This document shows, in pieces, positions 1 to 6,955 of a stretch of 64,000 nucleotides of DNA. This stretch comes from Taibaiella soli. GTDB lineage: Bacteria; Bacteroidota; Bacteroidia; Chitinophagales; Chitinophagaceae. The stretch spans positions 1 to 64,000 of the forward strand of contig NZ_QKTW01000022.1 of assembly GCF_003236175.1 (NCBI RefSeq). Reading direction: 5' to 3'. The notes below the pieces were generated by a model. It worked only from the letters and a program-made list of their open reading frames with translations, did no database searches and was not told the DNA's origin. Each line of letters starts with the position of its first letter. The stretch's first letter is position 1. Both the position numbers and the translations under genes were made by a program.

Positions 1-288
1 AAAAGGACATTTCGATCGTCGATTTCTGATTTTTTGATCGCTGATTTTTGATCGATGTAACGGGTAATATTTGAAGGGGATTAATAGGTTGATATTTAAT
101 TGTTTGGAGAAATCGCATAACTAGTACGTACTATTTGATGAACTCGACCGTATTTGTTGGGCAAATAGTACGTACTATTTGCCCAACAAATACGGTCGAG
201 TTTGGGGGAAGGTTTATAAGGTTGTTGTGCTAGTCTTAGAAAGTCTTTTCAGGAATAATCTGGCGAGATTTATTTCTATCTTTTAATC
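1..288. other. Non-coding start of window
   Basis: I see no gene here. The stretch holds a 62-bp perfect palindrome at 141-202 and a partial copy of its centre (AGTACGTACT) at 123-132. The rest is AT-rich and probably carries the promoter of the gene at 289. Confidence 0.5.
141..202. repeat. 62-bp perfect palindrome
   Basis: Each base pairs with its mirror around the 171/172 boundary, giving two 31-nt arms with no spacer. The core is TAGTACGTACTA and the outer arms contain ACTCGACCGTATTTG and its complement. An extra AGTACGTACT with the same right flank (ATTTG) lies at 123-137. It could be a cruciform-forming terminator, an intergenic repeat unit or a dimeric regulator site. There is no T-run after it, so a classical intrinsic terminator is not supported. 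Confidence 0.9.
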
Positions 289-909
289 ATGAAATTTACC
301 CTGTATTTCCTGGCAGCATTTTTCCTTTCCTTTTCGGCGAATGCCCAGATTGAAACCCATCAGTTGTCGCTAAAGGATTCAACGAAGAACATTTTGTACA
401 TAGGCATCGTGAACCGTATAAGGCTAATACATTTACCGACTGGCGCGAAAATGACGCTGAAAAACGGAGAAATCCACCAGGATGGTAATCTGTTTACATT
501 CTATGAACGAAAGGAAGGTGCAGATACTTTAATCATCCAGAAAGGTGGAAAGGTTATTTTCCGAAAAGTATTTGAAGGGAGGTATGTTTGCGATCCAAAG
601 GTGCGACTTTGCGGGTTGCCTGATTCTGTGGGTTATCCAGCTCAAATTATGGTGTGTTCGGATTTAATGGTCTTCGATAGTTGTCTCTACAAAATGAGAA
701 TGAGTGTTCTTGAGTTTACAGTGACGTTGTTTAAAAGTAGAGAAGAGGGTTTCCCCCAACAGATAGAGGGATCGAAATTGCCTGTTTCTTTATTGAATCA
801 AATTCAAACGATGAAAAGAGGCGATAGAATTTTGTTTCAGGACATTAAAGCAGGCGGGGCGGAATGTAGAATTCGAACTATGCCAGATTATACCGTTTAC
901 ATTCGGTAG
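289..909 (+). CDS. Secreted protein of unknown function
   Basis: This 206-residue protein begins with a clear signal peptide: a hydrophobic run at residues 4-17 and a likely cleavage after the A-N-A at about 17-19. It should therefore leave the cytoplasm. There are few cysteines in the mature part and no lipobox, and I recognise no family. The start is the ATG at 289, directly before the signal sequence. It stands alone in front of the DinB-like gene on the same strand and gives no operon context. Confidence 0.7.
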   Translation: MKFTLYFLAAFFLSFSANAQIETHQLSLKDSTKNILYIGIVNRIRLIHLPTGAKMTLKNGEIHQDGNLFTFYERKEGADTLIIQKGGKVIFRKVFEGRYVCDPKVRLCGLPDSVGYPAQIMVCSDLMVFDSCLYKMRMSVLEFTVTLFKSREEGFPQQIEGSKLPVSLLNQIQTMKRGDRILFQDIKAGGAECRIRTMPDYTVYIR

Positions 910-978
910 ACTAAGGTTACCATAACTTATAACGTATAACTTAAAACTAACAACTAAATTTGTCCAAACTCAGATTTT

Positions 979-1479
979 ATGTATCGACTCATAGAAGATT
1001 TCGTAACCGACTGGAAACACGAAGCGGAATCGACACTCAAAATTTTCAGCGAGCTGACTGATGCATCGCTTACAGAACACGTTGCAGGTTATAAACGTAC
1101 CATTGGCCGTCTTGCCTGGCATATAACACAAACTACCACCGAAATGATGCATCGTGTGGGTCTGTTTGACAATGACGCATTGGAGCAGGTGCCACAACCG
1201 GCTACTGTATCCGAAATTGCAGCTGATTTCAAAAAGTATGCAGATGCACTCGTAGAAAATATCCAGCAGAAATGGACAGATGCTACGCTCCTCGAAAAAC
1301 GGCATATGTATGGTGAAGAATGGGTAAACGGCATTACGCTGAGCATTTTAATCAAACATATGGCACATCACCGCGCGCAAATAACCGTGCTGATGCGTCA
1401 GCTAGGTCTTGTTGTACCCGGTGTTTACGGTCCGGCGAACGAAGAATGGCTCGCATTCGGCATGCAACCAATGGAATAG
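979..1479 (+). CDS. DinB family protein
   Basis: This 166-residue protein fits the DinB/YfiT four-helix family, whose members usually bind a metal through three histidines and are often thiol-dependent transferases or stress proteins. The expected ligands are visible: H48 in L-A-W-H-I and the H-M-A-H-H cluster at 127-131. Length is typical of the family. The ATG at 979 begins the conserved first helix. The substrate cannot be read from sequence. It is a single gene in the host part of the window. Confidence 0.85.
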   Translation: MYRLIEDFVTDWKHEAESTLKIFSELTDASLTEHVAGYKRTIGRLAWHITQTTTEMMHRVGLFDNDALEQVPQPATVSEIAADFKKYADALVENIQQKWTDATLLEKRHMYGEEWVNGITLSILIKHMAHHRAQITVLMRQLGLVVPGVYGPANEEWLAFGMQPME

Positions 1480-1485
1480 AAGGTG

Positions 1486-1517
1486 TTTTGCTTATCATTT
1501 TTAACTTATTACATTTG
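1486..1517 (+). promoter_or_regulatory. Bacteroidota-type promoter of the BI-1 gene
   Basis: TTTTG at 1486-1490 and TACATTTG at 1510-1517 fit the Bacteroidota primary sigma pattern (TTG, about 19 nt, TAnnTTTG). The start codon follows 22 nt later at 1540. Confidence 0.6.
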
Positions 1518-1539
1518 CCAAAACCATTAACTTGCTGGT

Positions 1540-2286
1540 ATGGAAAATTTTAATCAAAATCAGATCTTCCCTGATTCCCGTGTAGAAAACCTTGGATCTA
1601 AAGCTATTTCCCAAAGTTTCTTTTCAAACGTATTCCTGTGGATGTTTGCAGGACTCGGTATTTCGGCAGTACTTGCATTTGTATTTGCCCTCAACACACA
1701 GTGGCTTCAATTTATGTTTACAGAGCAGGGTAAGCTGAGCCTGCCTGGATACGGCGTTATGTTTGCACCATTTATTATGGTAATGACTATGTCGCTGGCT
1801 TTTAACCGTCTTTCAGCAGCTGCGATTACCGGTTTATTCCTCGCGTATTCTGCGGTAAATGGTATTTCATTCAGCTTTATACTGCTGGCTTATACTGCAG
1901 GTTCAGTAGTAGGTTGCTTTGCTTCTGCAGCGGTTATGTTCGGCGTAATGGCGGTAATGGGCTACACTACTAAAAAAGATCTTACTTCCTTCGGACGTAT
2001 CATGATGATGGGCCTGATCGGTATCGTAGTTGCGATGCTCATCAACTTCTTTATGCATAGTGCAGCGCTGGATTATGTGATCAGCATTATCGGTGTAATG
2101 GTGTTCGTAGGTCTGACAGCATACGACGTTCAGAAACTGAAACGCATTGGCGCGGGTCTCGAATACGACGGTGTTCCAGCTTCTGATGTTAGAAAGATAT
2201 CGATCATGGGTGCGCTTACATTGTACCTTGATTTCATCAACATTTTCCTGTTCTTGCTCCGTCTTTTCGGTAAAAGAAGAAACTAA
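1540..2286 (+). CDS. Bax inhibitor-1/YccA family membrane protein
   Basis: This 248-residue protein has about seven hydrophobic segments from residue 30 to the C-terminus and the usual BI-1/YccA layout. That includes the late motif G-L-T-A-Y-D-V-Q-K near residue 190 and an L-Y-L-D-F-I-N-I-F-L-F-L-L-R-L segment close to the end. Members are inner-membrane proteins of the TMBIM superfamily, some acting as pH-sensitive calcium leak channels; in E. coli YccA interacts with FtsH. It is monocistronic, with its own promoter at 1486 and a strong terminator at 2302. Confidence 0.93.
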   Translation: MENFNQNQIFPDSRVENLGSKAISQSFFSNVFLWMFAGLGISAVLAFVFALNTQWLQFMFTEQGKLSLPGYGVMFAPFIMVMTMSLAFNRLSAAAITGLFLAYSAVNGISFSFILLAYTAGSVVGCFASAAVMFGVMAVMGYTTKKDLTSFGRIMMMGLIGIVVAMLINFFMHSAALDYVISIIGVMVFVGLTAYDVQKLKRIGAGLEYDGVPASDVRKISIMGALTLYLDFINIFLFLLRLFGKRRN

Positions 2287-2301
2287 TTTCAGCTACGCTG
2301 T

Positions 2302-2338
2302 AAAACGAAAAAGGACCCATCGGGTCCTTTTTCGTTTT
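2302..2338 (+). terminator. Intrinsic terminator after BI-1 gene
   Basis: A 17-bp perfect stem (2302-2318 with 2322-2338) and a 3-nt loop have a GGACCC/GGGTCC core. The 5' arm starts in an A-run and the 3' arm ends in a T-run, so it can stop transcription in either direction. Confidence 0.92.
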
Positions 2339-2421
2339 GGTACTACTAAAGACATAGTGTGCAATGCGGTGTCGCTATGGGAGGAATTGCTTATTTTTGA
2401 ACATAAGAAAACAGAAGTGAC

Positions 2422-2664
2422 ATGACTTCAGCGGCAATTAGAAATATCCGGGAAGAGATAAAGCAATACATTGATCATGCAGATCCTAAAATTGTAAAAA
2501 TGATCCACGCAATGCTGGAGGTGGATTCAGATGCGGATTGGTGGCATTCAATGCCGGACAATGTCAAAACTGATGTGGAAGAAGCGTTGGCACAGGCGGA
2601 TGATGGAGCGTTTATTTCTCACGAACAGATGAAGAAAAAATATCCAAAGTGGTTTACGAAATAG
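2422..2664 (+). CDS. Putative antitoxin of RelE/ParE-type pair
   Basis: This small acidic 80-residue protein sits immediately upstream of, and overlaps by 16 nt, a RelE/ParE-like toxin. The overlap implies translational coupling. The N-terminal half is helical (I-R-E-E-I-K-Q-Y-I) and the C-terminus (H-E-Q-M-K-K-K-Y) resembles the toxin-binding tail of Bacteroidota addiction modules. I see no obvious DNA-binding domain. Function is inferred from position and size; the pair probably neutralises and autoregulates itself. Confidence 0.75.
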   Translation: MTSAAIRNIREEIKQYIDHADPKIVKMIHAMLEVDSDADWWHSMPDNVKTDVEEALAQADDGAFISHEQMKKKYPKWFTK

Positions 2665-2957
2665 TCTGGACTGGCAAGGCTGTGGAAAGCTATGCTCATA
2701 ATATGCAGTATCTGGAGGAAAACTGGACTGAAAAGGAAATGAGCGGTTTCGCTGGTGCTGTGGAAGAAAAGCTATTCACATTGTCAAAGCATCCCGATAT
2801 TGGTAAGCCCAGAAACAAAAAACATCCCAATATAAGGCACATTGTCCTGCATAAAAGAATTACATTGATTTATCGTGTAAAGCCTAAGCACAAAAGAATA
2901 GAGTTATTATTATTTTGGAATACATACCAATTCCCGGCCAAATTGAAGATCAAATAA
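2649..2957 (+). CDS. RelE/ParE family toxin
   Basis: This 102-residue basic protein has the RelE/ParE fold pattern. It opens with a V-x-W-T-x-x-A beta strand, has a helical hairpin containing Y-L-E-E-N-W, then the typical P-x-I-G-K-P segment near residues 53-57 and R-H-I-V-L-H-K-R-I-T-L-I-Y-R-V strands. RelE members cleave mRNA on the ribosome and ParE members poison gyrase; sequence alone does not decide which. The start is GTG at 2649 inside the antitoxin gene. Confidence 0.85.
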   Translation: MVYEIVWTGKAVESYAHNMQYLEENWTEKEMSGFAGAVEEKLFTLSKHPDIGKPRNKKHPNIRHIVLHKRITLIYRVKPKHKRIELLLFWNTYQFPAKLKIK

Positions 2958-2988
2958 TATCTGTTCAATTAATTTCGGAATGGGAAAA

Positions 2989-3027
2989 TGCCAGCTGTTA
3001 TCGGTGAATAATTGATAACAGCTGGCA
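2989..3027. terminator. Bidirectional terminator
   Basis: A perfect 14-bp stem (2989-3002 with 3014-3027) with an 11-nt loop lies between the convergent toxin and MATE genes. AT-rich sequence flanks both sides. Confidence 0.75.
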
Positions 3028-3038
3028 TTCATCTTTAG

Positions 3039-4451
3039 CTACACTTTCACGGCCTTCCATTTTCCTCTTCTAAATAACAAAATCGCCGCAATAGCGATGG
3101 CGCTTTCAGCAACTGCTACCGCAATAAACACCCCTTTCGGACCAACGTTCAGAACTTTGGCAAGTATATACGCCAGCGGAATCTGAAATGCCCAGAAGCC
3201 GAACAGGTTGAGTATTGTAGGTGTTTTGGTGTCGCCGGCACCATTAAACGATTGTATCAGTACCATTCCGAAGCCATAGAAAACATAGCCCATACAGATA
3301 TAGCGCAGCGTATCAATACCGTATTGCACCACATCGCTGGTATGCGAAAAGAAGCCAATGATTTTATCTGCGAAAATGTAAAACAAGATCGCCATCGTCA
3401 ACAGGAAGGCCATATTGAAGAACGCTGCACGCCAGGCCGATTGTTCTGCACGGTCCGGTTGTTGTGCTCCAAGATTTTGACCCACCAAAGTTGCGGCAGC
3501 ATTCGCCATACCCCAGGCTGGTAATAAAGTAAAGATGATCACACGGATACCAATGGTATAGCCTGCAACAGCGTCCGTTCCAAAGCTGGAAATAATGCGT
3601 GCCAGGAACACCCAGCTGGCCGAGTTAATCAGGAATTGCCCTGCGGTACCGGCTGTCAGGCGAATGATATTATTCACTACAGCTGCATCATATTTTAAAT
3701 GTTTACGACCGATATGAATGATGCTTTTGCCTTTAGAAAGAAAATACCATTGATAGATAACGCCACATCCACGGCCGATAGTCGTAGCCAGGGCGGCGCC
3801 TTTCAGTCCTAAAGCCGGAATTGGTCCGAGGCCATTAATGAGCAGCGGACAAAGGAAAATATTGAGGATATTCGCCAGCCATAAAGAACGCATGGCAATA
3901 GAAGCATCGCCCGCTCCGCGAAAAATACCATTGATCAGGAACAGCAGAATGATAATGATATTACTGCCCATCATGATTTGCGTGTAATGATAATTTTCGG
4001 CCACTAGTTGTGGATCGGCACCCATCAACAGCAAAATATCCTTTGCAAAGAAAATGCCGGAAATACTGACCAGCAGCGATAATCCGCCAGCCAGATACAT
4101 AGACTGAACGGCTGTATGCGCGGCGCCATCTGTATCTTTTTCACCGATGCGACGCGCAATAATAGCTGTGGTAGCGATACTTAGCCCCATGGCCACGGAA
4201 TAAATAATAGTGAGCACCGACTCCGTTAGTCCTACGGTAGCGATTGCTTGTTCGCCGAGGCGACCTACAAAATAGACATCCACAACGGCGAACAATGATT
4301 CCATAATCATTTCCAGCACCATTGGGACCGAGAGCAAAAAGATGGCCCGGTTAATATTGCCCGAGGTAAAATCCTTTTCGGTTCCCTGGACAGCGGTTTT
4401 AAACAACTGCAAAAAATGCAGCGCACGTGACGTTTGGGTTCGTTTCGTCAT
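3039..4451 (-). CDS. MATE family multidrug exporter
   Basis: This 470-residue protein has twelve hydrophobic segments in two homologous six-helix halves, the size and layout of MATE (NorM/DinF-type) cation-coupled exporters of the inner membrane. Recognisable features are the early S-V-P-M-V-L-E-M-I-M-E-S-L helix and the V-D-V-Y-F-V-G-R-L-G motif around residues 66-75. A second repeat starts near residue 280 with matching G-Q-N-L-G-A. Substrate cannot be inferred. The 35 residues before the first membrane helix are a soluble N-terminal extension. Confidence 0.93.
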   Translation of the reverse strand: MTKRTQTSRALHFLQLFKTAVQGTEKDFTSGNINRAIFLLSVPMVLEMIMESLFAVVDVYFVGRLGEQAIATVGLTESVLTIIYSVAMGLSIATTAIIARRIGEKDTDGAAHTAVQSMYLAGGLSLLVSISGIFFAKDILLLMGADPQLVAENYHYTQIMMGSNIIIILLFLINGIFRGAGDASIAMRSLWLANILNIFLCPLLINGLGPIPALGLKGAALATTIGRGCGVIYQWYFLSKGKSIIHIGRKHLKYDAAVVNNIIRLTAGTAGQFLINSASWVFLARIISSFGTDAVAGYTIGIRVIIFTLLPAWGMANAAATLVGQNLGAQQPDRAEQSAWRAAFFNMAFLLTMAILFYIFADKIIGFFSHTSDVVQYGIDTLRYICMGYVFYGFGMVLIQSFNGAGDTKTPTILNLFGFWAFQIPLAYILAKVLNVGPKGVFIAVAVAESAIAIAAILLFRRGKWKAVKV

Positions 4452-4641
4452 ACGAAATAAGCATTAGGGGAATAAATCCCTGTTTTTTTAAAATAATAAT
4501 AAATGAAAACCTGCTACCGTGCAGCAATACGTAGCAGTGAAAGAAAGCGGCTGGTGCGCTTGAGGAAGCGCGAAACTAGAAGATCATCGGCTTTGGAGAT
4601 AATGAATGGATGCGAAAATACGATTTTTGAGCTTAAAGCCC

Positions 4642-4712
4642 AAAGCTTAATGCGTAAAGTTCAGTTGTGTTATAAGTAAGCCTCGGGCCTAATGCTTTAT
4701 GCCTTAAGCTTT
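4642..4712. repeat. Imperfect stem-loop upstream of tsaD
   Basis: Arms at 4642-4659 and 4695-4712 pair over 18 nt with two mismatches. The loop contains a smaller GCC/GGC hairpin. The region 4452-4734 between MATE and tsaD has no gene. The stem ends just before the tsaD -10 box, so it may be an old intergenic repeat or part of a control region. Confidence 0.6.
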
Positions 4713-4718
4713 GAATCG

Positions 4719-4726
4719 TATCTTTG
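4719..4726 (+). promoter_or_regulatory. Putative -7 box of tsaD
   Basis: TATCTTTG fits TAnnTTTG and ends only 8 nt before the ATG at 4735, so the transcript would be nearly leaderless. No good upstream TTG element is visible. Confidence 0.4.
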
Positions 4727-4734
4727 CCTTTCGT

Positions 4735-5748
4735 ATGAGTGTAACCATTCTTGCCATTGAGTCTTCGTGTGATGATACCAGTGCAGCCATAATCCGTGAT
4801 GGAAAAGTATTGAGCAACCTGATTGCTACCCAGAAAGTGCATGAACAATATGGTGGTGTAGTGCCGGAGATGGCGTCGCGCGCACATATGCAGAACATTG
4901 TGCCGGTAGTAGATGTGGCTTTGCAAAATGCTGGCGTAAAGAAAGAAGAGATTACCGCAGTAGCATTTACACAAGCGCCGGGTTTAATCGGTTCGCTGAT
5001 GGTTGGTGCTGGCTTTGCGAAAGCATTTGCGCAAGCGAGAAATCTGCCATTGATTGCCGTGCACCATATGCAGGCGCATGTACTGGCGCATTTCATCGAA
5101 GATCCAAAACCCGATTTTCCATTCTTATGTCTGACGGTTTCTGGTGGACATACACAGATTGTGCTTTGTAAAAGTCCGCTCGAGCTGGAAGTGCTGGGTG
5201 AAACCGTAGATGATGCGGCAGGCGAGGCATTTGATAAAACAGCGAAAATGCTGGGCTTACCTTATCCGGGTGGTCCGCTGATTGATAAAAATGCACAGGA
5301 AGGCGATCCGTTGCGATTCAAATTTCCGGTGACAAGTATGCCTGGTTTCAATTTCAGTTTTAGCGGAATTAAAACGGCGGTACTTAATTTTCTGCAGCAG
5401 CAAAAGAAAACCAATCCCAATTTCGTAGAAGAGAATATTAAAGACATCTGCGCTTCTGTACAGTATACCATCATCACCATGCTGATGAATAAACTGAAGA
5501 AAGCAGCGAAAGAACTTAATATTAAACAGGTGGGCATTGCTGGTGGTGTATCTGCGAACAGCGGTCTGCGTAAGACCTTGCAGGAACAAGGCGCTGAATT
5601 AGGTTGGGAAGTGTTCATTCCGAAGTTTGAATATTGTACGGACAACGCTGCCATGATTGGTATTACCGCTTATTATAAATACCTCGACGGCGAATTTGCA
5701 GACCTTTCCGTAACGCCTTCTGCGCGTGCCTCCTGGACACATGGCTAA
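4735..5748 (+). CDS. tsaD: tRNA N6-adenosine threonylcarbamoyltransferase TsaD
   Basis: This 337-residue protein transfers the threonylcarbamoyl group to A37 of ANN-decoding tRNAs, working with TsaB and TsaE. It belongs to the ASKHA ATPase fold. Visible landmarks are the N-terminal I-L-A-I-E-S-S-C-D-D-T-S phosphate motif, metal ligands H111 and H115, V-S-G-G-H-T-Q, the G-G-V-S-A-N-S motif near residue 270, and C-T-D-N-A-A-M near 300 with the last metal ligand. I chose ATG 4735 because it begins directly before the conserved first strand; an upstream TTG at 4711 would add eight unconserved residues. Its end overlaps the next gene by 8 nt. Confidence 0.97.
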   Translation: MSVTILAIESSCDDTSAAIIRDGKVLSNLIATQKVHEQYGGVVPEMASRAHMQNIVPVVDVALQNAGVKKEEITAVAFTQAPGLIGSLMVGAGFAKAFAQARNLPLIAVHHMQAHVLAHFIEDPKPDFPFLCLTVSGGHTQIVLCKSPLELEVLGETVDDAAGEAFDKTAKMLGLPYPGGPLIDKNAQEGDPLRFKFPVTSMPGFNFSFSGIKTAVLNFLQQQKKTNPNFVEENIKDICASVQYTIITMLMNKLKKAAKELNIKQVGIAGGVSANSGLRKTLQEQGAELGWEVFIPKFEYCTDNAAMIGITAYYKYLDGEFADLSVTPSARASWTHG

Positions 5749-6451
5749 TAGTTATTTTCAATTCAAGCAATTTAAAATAGAGCAGGGAAGTGCCGCGATG
5801 AAAGTAAGCACGGATGCTTGTATTCAAGGTGCGTGGACTGCTGTGCAGGCGGCAGATCATGATGTACTGGATATTGGTTGCGGAACGGGATTGTTGAGTT
5901 TGATGCTCGCGCAAAAACAATCAGAGATTCAGATTGATGCTGTAGAACTAGATGCTGATGCGGCTTTACAGGCTTCTCAGAATGTAAAACATTCTCCCTG
6001 GAGCGATCGCATTAATGTGTTTCAGGAAGATATTAAAGACTTTCGCCCCGAAAAGAAATATGATCTGATCATCTGCAATCCACCGTTTTTTCAAAATAGT
6101 CTTTTAGGTCCGGATGAATTGCGTAATCAGGCGAGACATAATCATACTTTAAGTTACCAGGATCTTTTCGACGTTATCGAAAAACATTTGCATCCATCAG
6201 GACGAGCTTCCATTTTATTGCCATCGGTTGAACACACCATTTGGGAAACTATTGTGCAGCAAAATGGTTGGTCGGTGTACCACAAATTATTAGTCTATCC
6301 TTCGGTAAACAAAACGTTTAACCGGGTGGTTAGCATCATTGGTTCGAAGCAACAGGAAACCATTTTAGAAGCGTTACAGATCCGCGACGCCGAGAACAAC
6401 TATAGCGAAACGTTTACTCGATTGTTGGGTCCGTACTATCTGAAATTGTAG
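5741..6451 (+). CDS. trmN6: tRNA1(Val) (adenine37-N6)-methyltransferase
   Basis: This 236-residue class I SAM methyltransferase of the TrmN6/YfiC type methylates the base next to the anticodon of tRNA1(Val). SAM motif I is V-L-D-I-G-C-G-T-G at 42-50, and the N6-adenine catalytic motif N-P-P-F is at 113-116. The opening F-x-F-K-Q-F and M-K-V-S-T-D are typical of the family. It overlaps tsaD by 8 nt, which couples two tRNA position-37 modification enzymes. The ATG at 5741 was preferred to one five codons earlier because of the family N-terminus. Confidence 0.9.
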   Translation: MANSYFQFKQFKIEQGSAAMKVSTDACIQGAWTAVQAADHDVLDIGCGTGLLSLMLAQKQSEIQIDAVELDADAALQASQNVKHSPWSDRINVFQEDIKDFRPEKKYDLIICNPPFFQNSLLGPDELRNQARHNHTLSYQDLFDVIEKHLHPSGRASILLPSVEHTIWETIVQQNGWSVYHKLLVYPSVNKTFNRVVSIIGSKQQETILEALQIRDAENNYSETFTRLLGPYYLKL

Positions 6452-6863
6452 GATTGTCGCTTTTTTTGCTGTACAGATAAAAGAAGCTGATGATCATCCA
6501 GCCAATCCAAAACAGGTAAGCACCCAGATGGAATTTCTCTTTCAGCCAGCGGTGTGCGTAATAATTCTGGAAATCGTGGTAGGTATAGTATAATCCGAAG
6601 ATGGCGATAAAGATGGCGATTCCGTGAATGAAGCGGGAGGTGCGAACGGGCAGGTAACGATGCACCAGATATTGAATGGTTGTCAAAGCCATGAGAATGA
6701 CGAAAATGGCAATAGCGCCTTGCCACCAGACTTTCAGAAAGGTATAGTCTGAATACATTAGATTCACTCCCACACGGCCAATCCACGACATTTTGGAGAA
6801 CAGATAGCCGGAAATGACCGAAAGCGCAGCGAGGAATATGATTAATGGTGTTAGTCGTTTCAT
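6414..6863 (-). CDS. Small four-helix membrane protein
   Basis: This 149-residue protein has four hydrophobic segments (about residues 6-24, 48-65, 82-100 and 116-132), with a short polar tail. It resembles general DUF-type inner-membrane proteins; I cannot name the family. It is convergent with the methyltransferase gene and overlaps its last 38 nt, so its C-terminal tail is read from the opposite strand of that gene. No operon partner is present. Confidence 0.7.
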   Translation of the reverse strand: MKRLTPLIIFLAALSVISGYLFSKMSWIGRVGVNLMYSDYTFLKVWWQGAIAIFVILMALTTIQYLVHRYLPVRTSRFIHGIAIFIAIFGLYYTYHDFQNYYAHRWLKEKFHLGAYLFWIGWMIISFFYLYSKKSDNPTISDSTDPTIE

Positions 6864-6940
6864 GCGTCGTGGTTTATATCAAAATTACTTAATGCGGATA
6901 AATAATCGTGCCGGGAATTAGTATATGCCACAGAAAATGA

Positions 6941-6948
6941 TAAATTTG
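6941..6948 (+). promoter_or_regulatory. Putative -7 box of tRNA-Arg
   Basis: TAAATTTG matches TAnnTTTG and lies 12 nt upstream of the mature tRNA 5' end. No clear TTG element is seen at the expected distance. The recombinase stop codon (6956-6958, other strand) falls between this box and the tRNA. Confidence 0.5.
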
Positions 6949-6955
6949 CAGCCGG

